Below, piece by piece: positions 22,490-34,230 of a stretch of 64,000 bases of DNA. The stretch's first letter is position 1. Every line of letters starts with the position of its first letter. The DNA is from Rana temporaria (taxonomy: Eukaryota > Chordata > Amphibia > Anura > Ranidae): NCBI RefSeq assembly GCF_905171775.1, contig NC_053489.1, positions 144,376,142-144,440,141 of the forward strand, written 5' to 3'. Under the pieces are notes generated by a model. It ran no database searches, was not told where the DNA came from, and saw nothing but the letters and a program-made list of their open reading frames with translations. Position numbers and translations under genes: made by a program.

Positions 22490-22690
22490 GCCATCCGGCA
22501 ACTAGTCAATAGAAGTCAATGCAAGTCCTGTTAAAGTCGCACCAAAGTAGTGCAGGAACCTTTTTTAAGTCGGAGAAACTTGAGTCGCACCGATTGGAAC
22601 CATTGCCGTCATTTGGGTGCGACTTGTCACTTGAATTCTCAAGTCGCTTGACATGTCGTGTGAACACGACTTATCCATGAAAGGGTAAAA
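22490..22690. mobile_element. Fragment of the CGACTTG-type MITE
   Basis: Has AGTCAATGCAAGTC, GTCGCACCAAAGTAGTGCAG and GACATGTCGTGTGAACAC. The same blocks appear reversed at 41750-41955. Confidence 0.6.
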
Positions 22691-23850
22691 TGCTGACATT
22701 CTTAATGGTGCCTTCTTTACTTAAAATATGAGAAAAGTGTGCGCTTTAAATTAATAATGGAAGGAATTGTGTGAACAAGGACCCTGAAGGAAAAATAAAA
22801 AAGTAGTTTGATTTGCCTTTGATCAGTGTTCTGCAGAAAACAAATGCTTTTTCTGTTGCCAGTTGTAGGCTAGTTTTGCTTCCTTCTCTGTGGAATACTA
22901 TTTGGGTCGTTTTAGAAAGACATTCACTATGAATTATTTAAATATATGCAAATATGCATTGTCTTAAATTTCATTTGATTGCTTAGCAGGCTGGAGCCAT
23001 AAACATTTATCTCCCTAGACTTCCAGATTTTTTCTTGTGTTAATTTACATTTTTAATATTTTATAGAGAAATGACATGCACACATTTATTACTATAGTGC
23101 TGTTTACTCACTAGTGTCTTCTGGCTACTTTTTACATTAAAGGATGATAATTAGGACTTATTCCAACTGTCGTAAATATGTTTCTTCTGCAAGCCTGTAC
23201 TTAAGGTATTGTTGCATTTTTCTGCACTGTGTAATGACCAGAACCCCCAAACTCTGTTAGAGATAAGCCAATTTGTTGTAAAGCTATAGATGAGAGGGGG
23301 TGCAACATCCAATCTGACCAGCCTGGCAAAATTGAGCAATCAGAGGTGGAGCCCTTTCATATAATATTGATTATCAGTTAAGTTAGTCCTGTTCCTGCAA
23401 GTAAATGCTTTGGACAATAATATCAGAGTTAGGGCAACGGCACCTCTACCCCCCAACATTTTCAACATGGTAAAAAAAAATGGAATGGTCCAGGTCAGAA
23501 TCTTGCTTTTCGGCTTGTGTTAGTAAAACTGTACATATCACAACTACTTAGTGTATCCAGGTGAATTGTACCTTTTTTTTTTTCAAGACAAATAAGGCTT
23601 TCATTTGATAGTAAACAGTAACGGATATCTCTGGATTTTATTTTATTTTTTTAATATATCAAAGGAAAATCTGCTCAAATCTGTAAAAAAAAGAAAAACT
23701 ACCGCCAAAGAAAAACCCAAAGTAAATTCTCCTGACAATCTTGGCGATACCAGATATGTGTATATTATTTGTTGTTTGCACCTGTATTATGACCCAGAAA
23801 CAATAGTGCACATTTTTCTTTTTTCCTACTTAAAACACCCTGACAATGGT
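22691..23850. other. No recognised feature
   Basis: AT-rich single-copy-looking DNA; frames under 100 codons show no family motif I recognise. Confidence 0.45.
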
Positions 23851-23851
23851 C

Positions 23852-24186
23852 CCTTTCACACATGCTGTCCCATCAGGTCCGCCTGTTAATTTTTCAGGTG
23901 GACCTGATCGGACGCTCCATGAACCTCTATGGACTGACGGATGTCAGCGGTGACATGTCCGCTGATATCCACCACTATCCAATTCGATCCTGTCCACCAA
24001 ATCCAGACAGATGGAAATCCCATCTTCCACCCGTCTGGTGGATCAGATCAAATGAAAATGGACAGGCGGATCTGTTTTCATCTGATCTCCCATAGAGGAC
24101 AGCCTGGGCTCTGCACAGTGAGCAGAGATGGACCGCCTGCTCAGTGGAGATCCACGGATCGATCCCCACTGAGCAAGACCATCATT
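23852..24186. mobile_element. MITE-like element with CCCTTTCACAC end
   Basis: Starts CCCTTTCACACATGCTG, then internal inverted pairs: AGGTCCGCCTG/CAGGTGGACCT at 23875-23908, and GGATGTCAGCGG/CCGCTGATATCC near 23939-23970. A recognisable frog repeat class. The right terminus is not preserved. Confidence 0.55.
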
Positions 24187-24285
24187 GACACAAAGGGGTT
24201 TATTTACTAAAGCTGGAGAGTCCTATATCAGGCTCACATCTGCATAGAAACCCATCAGCTTCCAGGTTTTAATGCCAAAGCTTAA

Positions 24286-25572
24286 AGTATAAGTTCACCT
24301 TTTTTTAAAAAAAAATGCATATCTTTTTGCAGCTAAAAAAAATTGGGAGCCTGGAAAGTATTGCACCCACAATCAGTAAATCATGAGCGTGTAGCACTAC
24401 CCCCGAAGGAGATGCTGGTTTAGATTTGGGGTTGCTGTTACCTTGCTGTTCCCTACGCTCGTTTCAGGGGTTCTCCTTAAAGAGTTGTCCAAAAGAATGT
24501 CTGTACCAAACACAAAGTCTCTTTCAAGGGTTTTATTTAAAGTTCGCGGGGTAGAGGGATAGACAAAGACTCGGGCACTTTTTCTCTGCGGATCACGGGT
24601 ACAACTGCACACTTGGTATAGTTCCAACAAGAGTTACACAACTCACAGTGCAAAGAATATTTCACCTGGACCCGCAACACAGTGAGGCAAATCCGCCAGG
24701 GTACGTCCATCAATTGAATCCCACTGGTTCAGCTTCCTTATGTAGCTAAGGTAGCGAGGCACCATCCCTGGATCAGTAGGCCCCATGAACTCCTGGACCT
24801 ACTATCAGTTGCGAGGCCTCGGGCCAGCCGGCCCCGAGGCTACAAAACAGCTCACACATCCCTGAGGCCAGGAGGGCCATCAGGTCAGGATTGGAAGACG
24901 AACCCCGCCAAACGGCATCGGTCCCTTAAGTACCTCTCTCCAGAATGCACAGTGGGTTGACCACCCCCCCTGAGCTACTTCTGGGAAAGAGATACCCAAT
25001 GCATCCAGCCTGCTGCATTTCCAACATTGACCTGTGGTAACAGCGACACCCACCGTCAAGGGGAAACTTGTGCAACCCAGCCGAACTGAAACAGAACCAA
25101 CAAATTAGCATAATCCTTCCGAGCCAAACGACTGCTCAGACAACTATAATTTAACACATAGTGCCCACTCAATGGGAGCCGGGCGCTACAAGTGCAATGC
25201 AGGGCTCTTACAGACTCTGTGTGTAAGATATCTGCCGTACAACAAAGCAGTTACACACTAACAGGTAGCATCAATGAACTACCACAGTGTTCAACAGTGC
25301 CATAGTAGTTTTTTGAGAACTACAAGCCAACAGCTGGAAAGGCTACCAGACCTTGTACTTTCCCATTCACAGAACTCTGTGAATGACTGATGAGGCCTGG
25401 TGGGCTGAGCCCCACACAGCCACGTTCTTTGCAGACTGTGACCAAGAACGAGGGGAGAAGATACCAGGCTCCCTGTCACAACAGGAATTTGGGGGGTGTG
25501 GGGACCAGTGGATTTGTAACAGGTTACATGTTACACCCTGAATATGAGTGTAACAAAAGGTGAACTTATCCT
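24286..25572. mobile_element. Middle TTAA-type element
   Basis: TTAA at 24282-24285 and 25573-25576. Ends AGTATAAGTTCACC and, inverted, AGGATAAGTTCACC (13 of 14 match). It carries a third, inner segment. Confidence 0.75.
24391..25550. other. Inner segment of the nest, unclassified
   Basis: Begins near GTAGCACTACCCCCGAAGG. It includes the GC-rich CCTCGGGCCAGCCGGCCCCGA palindrome-like block (about 24816-24840) and GGGCGCTACAAG near 25190. Probably another transposon, but I cannot place its ends. Confidence 0.4.
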
Positions 25573-25662
25573 TTAATTTAAGAAGCTGAGGTTAGAAGCT
25601 GATTAGTTTCTATGCAGAAGTGAGACACATTTTACACTCTCTAGTTTTAGTAAATAATCCCC

Positions 25663-27133
25663 AAAATGACACTGATACTAATTAAAAAATAAATACAAAT
25701 TGTAACCTTTGATCTTGACCTTTGACCATAACATTGACATTAACCCTTACACTGACCTAGACCAAACCCTATAAATGTAGTTTATTTCAGGCAGTGTAAA
25801 TACCAGCATTTTACACGGTGCCAGGTTCTTGACCCCCTACAGTAAGGATGGAGTCAAAGGGGAAGAAGTAGTACAAGAGGCCAACAAGTTGATATGCTGA
25901 TGGGAAGGGAAAGCAGAGTGACTGAGAGATGAGCTTATGTTTATGCCGTGTCTCCAATCACTATCCAGAAACAGGCTGGGCAAGATCCAGGATGACCTGG
26001 GCTCAGAGGGGTCAGTTGAATGATGCTGGCCATCAGACTGAGGACATCGGTTGTCTGAAAAAAAACCTCTGCAGTGTAAATCTTAAAATTTTTCATCAAA
26101 AGCTGTTTTTCATTATTTTTATCATTTAATGCACTATTTTATCTTGTCATTTTTGGCTGGGGTTCTGCTTCCATGTTAATGAAAAGGGCAAAATACTAAT
26201 CTGATGGCATCCAAATTTGATGATCCAGCATGCAGGATGCCAAATAGCCAAATTCAGTATTCCCAGCATGATGCCAGACAGCGACAAGGCCAGGACAGTC
26301 TGCTTGAAAACAGACAACTTTGATTAGATATATTCAATTTAAAGCAGACATAAGCAATACTCCAGTAATACGCAAACTATCATATTCCCATCAGTACCAG
26401 AGACCTCTGCTAGACGATTCAGTAGGTGGAAGTCGCAGTTTGCAGCGTCCTACCATTTTATGGTATATAAACCTTTTCCATTTTTCAGTGGAATTTATAG
26501 TTCTCTTTTATCTAGATATCTGGTATTTATCAAAACCTGTGACATTATCACCTGTAGAATTTGTTCATTGTTTCTATTAAAAAAGGGCAAAATAAGTAAA
26601 CTGAATATGTGGTGTCGGGTCCTGGATTGGAATAGTAATCGCTGGGGAACACTCATTGAACACCATATTTTCCTACCTTGTAAAATGAAAGCACTTTGCT
26701 GTGCAATATGATAAAACAAGGTTTGATGTATTACCCTAAAAGGAGTGTATTACCTCAAGACAATAAATAAATTGATTGCCTTGACACATGTGAATGCAGC
26801 ATTACTGAGTTATAACAGTAATATTTCTGAGATTTATTTGTCTCTAGCAGCAAGAGATATATGATCTATCTCGGTATGTTATTTTCTATTATTTTAAATC
26901 AGCGGTTAATATTTCCAACTCCGCCCAGAAAATATATGCAATCCAGTTCACCTCCTGCGATCCAGACACAAAGAATTATTTATATAGCCGCCTTAATGCA
27001 TTGATTGTTATATACATTATAGAAACAACAAAGGTATGCAGGCATGGACAGAGTTGTTGGTAACCTTACAGCTCAGTGGGATAATGCTTCATTCTGATTG
27101 AAATTATGAAATAAAAAGCAATTCTCTCGTGTA
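25663..27133. other. No recognised feature
   Basis: AT-rich DNA with a short direct-repeat patch ACCTTTGATCTTGACC/ACCTTTGACC at about 25705. No gene or transposon ends seen. Confidence 0.45.
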
Positions 27134-27508
27134 TACAGTGCCTTGAAAAAGTATTCATACCCCTTAATATTGTAAAAAAAAAAAATCATGTTACAACTAA
27201 AAACGTAAATGCATTTTATGTGATAGTCCAACACCAAATGACACATAATTGTGAAGTTTATGGAAAAGAATAAATTGCTTTTAATGTTTTTTTATAAATA
27301 AATATGTGAAAAGTGTTTACGTGCATTTGTATTCAGCCCCCTTTTACTTTGATACCCCTAACTAAAATCTAGTGGAACCAATTGCCTTCAGAAGTCACCT
27401 AATTAGTAAATAGAGTCGACCTGTGTGTAATTTAACCCCAGTATAAATACAGCTGTTCTGTGAAGCCCTCAGAGGATTGTTAGAGAACCTTAATGAACAA
27501 GCAGCATC

Positions 27509-28597
27509 ATGAAGGCCAAGAAACACAAGATACAAATGTGGAGATCTTTAAAGCAGGGTTTGGTTTTAAAAAACAATATCCCAAGCTTTGAACATCTCAT
27601 GGAGCACTGTTCAATCCATCATGTGAAAATGGAAAGCGTATGGCACAACTGCAAACCTACCAAGACATGGCCGTCCACCTATACTGACAGGCCAGGGAAG
27701 GAGAACATTATTCAGAGAGGCAGCCATGGTAACTCTGGAGGAACTGCAGAGATCCACAGCTCAAATAGGAGAATCTGTCCACAGGACAACTATTAGTCGT
27801 GTACTTATGGAAGAGTGGCAAGAAGAAAGCCATAAGAAGTCCCATTTTCAGTTTGCGAGAAGCCATGTGGGGACACAGCATGTGGTAGAAGGTGCTCTGG
27901 TCAGATCATACTCAAATTGAACTTTTTGGCCTAAAAGCAAAACGCTATGTGTGGCAGAAAACTAACACTGTACATCACCCTGAACACACAATCCCCACTG
28001 TGAAACATGGTGGTAGCAGCATCATGTTTTAGGGATATTTTTATTCAGCAGGGACAGGGAAGCTAGTCAGAGTTGATAGGAAGATGGAGCCAAATACAGG
28101 GCAATCTAAGGCCCCATACACACTATTAGATTGCAGATTTTTGTCTTCAGATTTACCCAAACCATATAATATGAGGTCAAACCTTAAGAATTAAAAAAAA
28201 AAAATCTGCAGAAAATCTAATAGTGTGTATGAGGCTTTAGAAGAAAACATGTTACAGTCTGCAAAAGGCTTGAGATTGGGGAGGAGATTCACCTTCCAGC
28301 AGGGCAACGACCCTAAACATACAGGCAGAGCTACAATGGAATGGTTTACATCAAAGCATATTCATGTGTTGAAATGGCCCAGTCAAAGTTCAGACCTAAA
28401 TCCAATTGAGAATCTGTGGCAAGACTTGAAAATTGCTGTTCACAGAAGCTCTCAATCCAGTCTGACAGAGCTTGAGCTATTTTGCAAAAAATAATGGGCA
28501 AAAATGTCACTCTCTAGATGTTCAGAGCTGGTAGAGACATCCCCAAAAAGACTTGCAGCTGTAATTGTAGCGAAAGGTGGTTCTACAAAGTATTGAC
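27509..28597 (+). pseudogene. Tc1 transposase pseudogene (element B)
   Basis: Begins MKAKKHKIQMWRSLKQG. Later frames show ELFGLKAKRYVWQK, TVKHGGSSIMF, then after the MITE RFTFQQGNDPKHTGRA (catalytic Asp changed to Gly in the QQD position) and LKWPSQSSDLNPIENLWQDLK with the catalytic Glu. There are several frameshifts, a TAG after SIMF, and the MITE at 28110-28236. Dead copy of a DD34E transposase. Confidence 0.85.
28110..28236. mobile_element. Short MITE inside Tc1 B transposase
   Basis: Ends GGCCCCATACACACTATTAG and, inverted, GCCTCATACACACTATTAG; also inverted CTGCAGATTTT blocks. TAA on the left, TTA on the right. It interrupts the codons before the RFTFQQ motif. Confidence 0.8.
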
Positions 28598-28629
28598 TCA
28601 GGGGGGCTGAATACAAATGCATGGCACTC

Positions 28630-28752
28630 TCTCTCTGGTTGTGGGTACAGCATTACTATCTGATGGTTCGGGTAAAGCGTGGCTGTTTCTCTAGTGGTGC
28701 GGGTACGGCGTAGCTCTCTCTCTGGTGGTGCAGGTACAGCGTGGCTCGCTTT
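28630..28752. repeat. Short tandem repeat, unit about 30 bp
   Basis: Four imperfect copies of TCTCTCTGGTGGTGCGGGTA plus CAGCGTGGC. It sits where the right end of Tc1 B should be. GC-rich unassigned sequence follows to about 28955. Confidence 0.7.
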
Positions 28753-28954
28753 GTCGATGGGGAGGCGACTGCATCCACTACAACTGCTTCCTGGGGTCAC
28801 CCGAGTGCGGTCCGCCCTCACCCCCCAAAGCGATGCCAATCAGATGTACTCCCCTGATGGGGATGCTGCGTGTGGGAGGAGGGTGTGGGTGCTTTTTTTC
28901 CGTGCGGGGGATTTTTTTTTGCTGCCCCCGCAAAGTACCGCCCTAGGTCTGGGC

Positions 28955-29247
28955 CTTGTCGGCCTAGGCCAAAATACAGCATTGGTGGGCACACAAAATA
29001 TTGACCCTTTGGGCCCAATTTGGACATTTTCACTTAGGGTGTACTCACCTTTGTTGCCAGCGGATTAGACATTAATGGGTGTGTTGAGTTATTTTGAGGA
29101 GACAGCAAATTTACACTGTTTCACAAGCTGTACACCCACTACTTTACATTGTAGCAAAATGTAATTTCTTCAGTGTTATCACATGAAAAGATATAATAAA
29201 ATATTTACAAAAATGTGAGGGGTGTACTCACTTGTGAGATACTGTAT
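28955..29247 (+). mobile_element. Right end of a Tc1 element (same family as element C)
   Basis: ATATTGACCCTTTGGGCCC, GGTGTGTTGAGTTATTTTG and CACTACTTTACATTGTAGC, ending GAGATACTGTA. Closely matches 44706-44913. The transposase part is missing. Confidence 0.85.
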
Positions 29248-29745
29248 AAGATAGCCAGACTGGAATTTGATAAATGGATATTGACAAGCCTCATTGCTTC
29301 TTGGAGAATGTACCTCGAACAGATGAGATAAAACTGGAGCTTTTTGGCAAGTCAGATAAAGCGTTTACGGACAAACAAATGAAGCTTTCAAAGAAAAACA
29401 CACTGAGCCTACTGTAAACTCTGGAAAATACTATGTTTTCGATGAATACTGTAACGAAGTAGGAAGACTGTCAAGGAATACAGAAGCAAACATACTGGCC
29501 AGTGTCCAAAAGTTCTGTTTAGTCAAAGATCATGCGTCCTCCAACAGGATAATGACCCAAAATACACAGTTAAAGCACCCAAGAAAAGCGAAGAACATAA
29601 CATAGGACTATTCTGAAGTGACCTTTAAACAACCCTGATTTGAATAATATTGAACATGGGAATAGGAAAAGAGCTGAAACATGCTGAAAGCACCCTTCAA
29701 AGCTCAAACACTGCATTTGGGGTGTCTTTATTATTGCACTGACAC
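29248..29745 (+). pseudogene. Strongly decayed Tc1 transposase remnant
   Basis: Fragments in shifting frames: PRTDEIKLELFGKSDKAF (first Asp region), then SNRIMTQNTQ and a stretch matching the end of the catalytic domain (CTGATTTGAATAATATTGAAC, the DLNxIE region). Many stops. Older than its neighbours. Confidence 0.6.
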
Positions 29746-30199
29746 CTGCTGCGTTTCACAAATGCAGTGCACTTTGAACGCAGTGTGGGAAAAGTACACA
29801 GAACGCAGGTTTTCTGCACCAAGTTCTTACATAGCTGATGGTAGACCCAAAGGAGGTGGTATAATCAGGTTCTATAGTGCAGTGTTTCGCAACCTTTTTT
29901 TAGTCAAGGATCCCTTTAAAATTATAGACAGTTTCAAGGCACCCCATTCTAAAATGTAAAAAAACTATTCTAATAGCTTCACAATATGTAGCAACATCTA
30001 CACGTAGGACACCCAACAATTAGAGGTGATTTATTCTCCCAAATCAAATACACTTTTGCATTGACTAATATTTCCATGTTTCTCTTCTCCCTCAATTTCT
30101 CTCCATCAGTCAGCCCAGTGCTGAAATAGCGAGGCGCAGGAGAGTCGAACAAGGATGCTGTGGAGGCAACAGACATCTCCTTTTTAACTGATGACGTCA
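29746..30199. other. No recognised feature
   Basis: Unassigned. TTTCGCAACCTTTTTTTAGTC near 29886 resembles part of a hAT-like repeat but no ends are found. Confidence 0.4.
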
Positions 30200-30621
30200 T
30201 TGGTTGTTAGGATGCCAGTGTCTAGAAAGCCGTAATGGTGCATAATGAAAATCTGTGACTTTTTGTAACTAAGGCTTGATTCACCTCCATGTAATTGTTT
30301 TTGGGGGGGGGGGCTTCGGTAGGAGTAAGACTTCCTGTCCCACTTCCTCCTTCCGCCCAGGGACCGCCTCTGCGACTTTTCCTCTCGCCTTAGGCGGCCC
30401 CTCCCTCTAGGCGATCTCCTGGGACACGTGACAGCTCCCAAGAGATCGCCTGTCTACTCAGGGTACGCAGCGCTGCTTGCCGGCAAAGAGGGGTGGAGAG
30501 GAGCGGAGCTCCTGACAGCTGCGTTGCTGGACAGTGGAGCAGGTAAGTGTCTGTTTATTAAAAGTCAGCAGCTACACTTTTTGTAGCTGCTAACTTTTAA
30601 TAAACCTAAAAAAACTCCACT
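30200..30621. mobile_element. TTAA-type MITE, right part (AACTCCACT end)
   Basis: Contains the hairpin TTAAAAGTCAGCAGCTACA / TGTAGCTGCTAACTTTTAA (30554-30602) and ends AAAACTCCACT at TTAA 30622-30625, shared with the next element. The same TTAAAAGCCAGCAGCTAC block is at 39354. Confidence 0.6.
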
Positions 30622-30625
30622 TTAA

Positions 30626-31250
30626 CCACTTAAGGACCGGCTCACGTACATATACATCATTACTTTAAAGATAAATATCTTGGTAACGGCAGCAGCTGCT
30701 GCCACAACTGAGATATTCATCTTTTCCCCGGCCGGTCCTGTAAACAATAACTGTGGTCTCCGCGGCGGATTTGCCGCGAGATCACGTTATCGGCGGCGGA
30801 GGCAATCGGGTCCTTCACGCTGCTGTGTGTGGATACGAGTGAGGGCAAGATTGCCCCACCCATCTCCATAGCATAGCAGGGCGGAAGCGACGTCAAAACG
30901 TCACTTCTGCCCATGCTTCTTAAAGGCACATTTTTTGTTATTTTTTTAAATGACATTTTTTTTAAATTGCATTTTAGTCTAAATATTAGATCTGAGGTCT
31001 TTTTGACCCCAGATCTCATATTTAAGAGAACCTGTCATGATTTTTTCTATTACAAGTGGGCTTGTAAGACCGCTGCGCAAATACGGTGTGACAAAAAGTA
31101 TTGCAATGACCGCTATTTTATTCTCTAGGGTGTTAGAAAAAAAAAATATATATATATAATGTTTGGGGGTTCTAAGTAATTTTCTAGCAAGAAAACCTGT
31201 TTTAAACTTGTAAACACTGAGTCTGAAAAACATGCTAGGCCCTTAAGTGG
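30626..31250 (+). mobile_element. TTAA-flanked element with hAT-like interior
   Basis: TTAA at 30622-30625 and 31251-31254. Starts CCACTTAAGGACC, ends GCCCTTAAGTGG. Hairpins include AAGATAAATATCTT- and AGATCTGAGG/CCCCAGATCT-type pairs. 31060-31175 is related, inverted, to hAT element 1 (CCGCTGCGCAAATACGG, TTTATTCTCTAGGGTGTTAG). Confidence 0.8.
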
Positions 31251-31254
31251 TTAA

Positions 31255-32368
31255 AGCCTTTTCAACATATTTCACCATCATAATTTGCTACCAACACCAT
31301 ATTTGTAATATAACGCCATGCAGACTGAAAATGCTGATCTCTTCAGCTTTCTATCTTCCTGGTATAGCAGGTTTTATATGCCATCTGGACAGGTTGTAGA
31401 TTGGACCAGCCCATAGTCCAGTTTTTTGCTGAGATATGTCATCAGCCAGGGGGGGCAAGATCATATCTTCCTTTACAGCTTATGAAAAAACCCGAGCCCA
31501 TCTGCTACTAAGCTAGTAGCTGATAAGTTAACATTTAAACAAAATCTGCTTAATAAATATTTAGCTCCATTTTGTTTTTAACATTGATGATAAAAATCCT
31601 GTTCAGACTTGTCAAAACACATGACCATAAAATAAAAGCATAAATTATACTAACATTCAAAATGCTTATAACTATTTTTTTTTTTTAATTCTCCTGCAAT
31701 GTATTGCAGATTTTTTGCCTCTTTTCCCATTTCATACTTTGTAGCCTGGGGCCAAATGATCCAAACTCCAAAGCAGCTGCTTGAACTCAAGCCAATCCAC
31801 CTTCACCATGGTAAAGAAATGCAGTCTAAAGATAATAGCTGATGATGTAACTAGCTAGCCATACAATTTACATTTGTATTTTTCATTAAGTACAGCACGC
31901 CTCTTTCCCGTGTAACAGAATACCGCGGTTTAGTGCGGCATTCATATGGTATTCACAAGATATATAAAACAATAACACACTGTTTTTCTGTAATTACTGG
32001 ATTATTTGCATGTGAACAATTATGTAAAAAGTACAGACATACATGTTTTTAAAGGTTCTTTCATTAGCTGAGAAATATTCACAGATGTGCTCTAAATGCC
32101 TGCATCTGATAGAAGTAAAAGTTCTTATTATAGTAAAAATTCAGCGATTAAGCTATAATAGCACCATTCTAGGAGCAATAGGCTTTGTACCTTTTCACAA
32201 GCAGCTTTTATTCTACATAGAAATATAGAAAAAAAAGATTGAGTAGTCCATTGAGACTGCCCCTTTTTTTTTTTTTTTTTTAATACATTTTTGTTGTTTT
32301 GTGTTTTTGTTTTTTGGTTAACTTTATAGATCTATGTTTGTCCCATGCATGTTTGAAGCAATGTGCTG
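31255..32368. other. No recognised feature
   Basis: AT-rich DNA with poly-T runs; no gene or repeat signature identified. Confidence 0.45.
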
Positions 32369-32460
32369 TTAAAGAGGAAGTAAACCCTCTTGTAAAAAAA
32401 AAAAGCTCATTATGAAGTACTTACCTGAGATTGAAGCCCCCGAGGCGGCCTTCGACCACT
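32369..32460. mobile_element. TTAA-type element stub (AGAGGAAGTAAACCC end)
   Basis: TTAA then AGAGGAAGTAAACCCTCTTG, poly-A and GTACTTACCTGAG, a recognisable left end of a frog MITE. No right end follows. Confidence 0.5.
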
Positions 32461-32691
32461 TTAACTGGCTCACTACCCCTGCCAGAAGTTTATTCCAAGA
32501 ATCTTACTATTCTAATATTTAAGGACCTGTTTTTGAAATGTTTTATAGAGATTGTCATAATGTCTAAAGACAATTTCGTCCCTCTTATTTGCCACATTTT
32601 GTTAATAAAAGTACACCATCTGAATCTCTTGTGAATAGAGTTCACCAAGTGATAACATTTTTACTCCTGGTTTTTCTCCAAAAAATGATGC

Positions 32692-33361
32692 CATTCACCG
32701 CTTGCCTACTGGGCACATTTACCCCCTTCCTGCCCAGGCCAATTTTCATGACCATTGCGTGGTCATGCTACACTGTACCCATATGACATTTTTATACTTT
32801 TTTCCCCACACAAATAGAGCTTTCTGTTGGTGGTATTTAATCACCACTGGGTTTTTTAATTTTTTGCTAAACAAACGGAAAAAGACAGAAAATTTTGAAA
32901 AATATAATGGGCACTGATATGCGGCATTGGTAGATAGCACTGATGGGCACAGATAGGTGACACTGAGAAGACACTGATGGGCACTGATTGGCAGCACTGG
33001 TGGGCACTGTTGGGACTGCACTAATAATCAGTGCCCTGATTATCTGTGTAGATGCCTCTTTCACACAAACTGGTTATCGGCTCTCCTCACATTGTCAGAG
33101 TGAGGAAAGGAATGCCGATAACCGGCTTGTGTTTACATCATGATCAGAGGTCATTGGACACATCTGATTACATGATAAATTGCCGTTGCGATTGGCCATT
33201 TACCCAAATCTGTGGTCAGCTGCGTCCAAAGGATGCAGCGATCACAAAGCACTCCACCCATGTGCTGCAGAGGGCACGCGGGCAGCGTGATCATGGGATA
33301 ACCCCAGCAAAGTAAGCTTATGCTGTAGCCATCTTTCTGCTATAGCGCAGGAGGGAAGTGG
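32692..33361 (+). mobile_element. TTAA-type element, worn copy
   Basis: Left side ACCGCTTGCCTACTGGGC is degenerate. Right end AGGGAAGTGG before TTAA 33362-33365. Contains GGTGGTATTTAATCACC, a short degenerate GGGCACTGAT-type tandem (32905-33012) and the hairpin CCGGTTAT-type pair GGTTATCGGC/GCCGATAACC (33071-33122). Confidence 0.65.
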
Positions 33362-33599
33362 TTAATTTATTCACATAAAAACAAAGTAATTTCTTATATT
33401 TTTATGGACTATAGCAATTTTTTCCTATATTTTTTCTATTTTCTCCATAACTGCTCACAGTTCTTTTTTTTTTTAACATTACAACATACCATCCCATTTT
33501 TTGTATATTAGAGAAAAAGCTACGTTCTACAGGGCCTGCTAGTATATAGTTGTATAGACAGTCTGTTATTCTGTTAGATTATATGTGTGTGTATGTATA

Positions 33600-33740
33600 T
33601 TATTATTATTATACAGGATTTATATAGCACCGACAGTTTACACAGCGCTTTACAACTTGAGGGTAGACAGTACAGTTACATTACACTTTAATACAGTAGG
33701 AATAAGAGGGCCCTGATGGTTAGAGCCACATAGTATAAAC
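33600..33740. mobile_element. SINE-like tail fragment
   Basis: GGATTTATATAGCACCGACAG and CACAGCGCTTTACAACTTGAG, a tail sequence that commonly ends amphibian SINEs. Preceded by a TTA microsatellite. Confidence 0.5.
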
Positions 33741-33775
33741 ATGACATGAAGTTACAAAAGTTCCCCATAGACATA

Positions 33776-34230
33776 GGGTACACTATGTGGTGAATGGTTT
33801 TTGGACACTTGACCAGCAAACCTATGCTAATCTTGGGGGAAAACTTCTTAGGCCTCGTACACACGACCGAGTTTCTCGGCAAAAACCAGCAAGAAACTTG
33901 CTGGGCGATATTTTTTTTGCCGAGGAAACGGGTCGTGTGTACATTTTCGTCGAGGAAACTGTTGAGAAACTCGACGAGCCAAAAAGAGAGCATGTTCTCC
34001 ATTTCCTTGACGGGAATGGAGAAAATTGGCTTGTCGAGTTCCTCGACAGCCTAACAAAGAACTCGACGAGCAAAACGATGTGTTTCGCCTGTCGAGTTCC
34101 TCGGTCGTGTGTACGAGGCCTTAGAAGAGTGGAGGCTGGAACCACTGCAGTGGGAGGCACAACTCAATATTAAAGTCCATGATATTGGAATTGGGATGTC
34201 CAACACGCTTATATATGTATGTAGATTGGG
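33776..34230 (+). mobile_element. Tc1-like remnant split by a MITE
   Basis: CTAATCTTGGGGGAAAACTTC before the MITE, and GAAGAGTGGAGGCTGGAACC, CTCAATATTAAAGTCC, TTGGGATGTCC after it. I recognise the order as the 3' end of a Tc1 transposase and its UTR. Removing the MITE and one TTA rejoins the sequence. Confidence 0.65.
33851..34120. mobile_element. Harbinger-like MITE, CGTACACACGACCGAG type
   Basis: TTA on both sides (33848-33850 and 34121-34123). Ends GGCCTCGTACACACGACCGAG match perfectly as inverted repeats. Interior has repeated CTCGACGAG-type palindromes. 270 bp. Confidence 0.93.

Larger units (their letters stand above)
24195..25662. mobile_element. Outer element, GGGG-TTATTTACTAAA ends
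   Basis: Ends GGGGTTTATTTACTAAAG and, inverted, GGGGATTATTTACTAAAAC, each followed by related CATAGAAACC/ATCAGCTTC blocks. It contains the TTAA element at 24286-25572. The element at 41646-42863 has similar ends. Confidence 0.75.
27136..28625 (+). mobile_element. Tc1 element B, right end truncated
   Basis: TA (27134-27135) then CAGTGCCTTGAAAAAGTATT and CATACCCCTT, the start of a Tc1 family I recognise from fish and frogs. It ends abruptly at ATACAAATGCATGGCAC, just where a right inverted repeat is expected; a 30-bp tandem repeat follows instead. Confidence 0.85.

Noticed and set aside
33787..34173. 128- and 112-codon opposed frames
   Set aside because: They are the two strands of an inverted-repeat MITE plus Tc1 flank.
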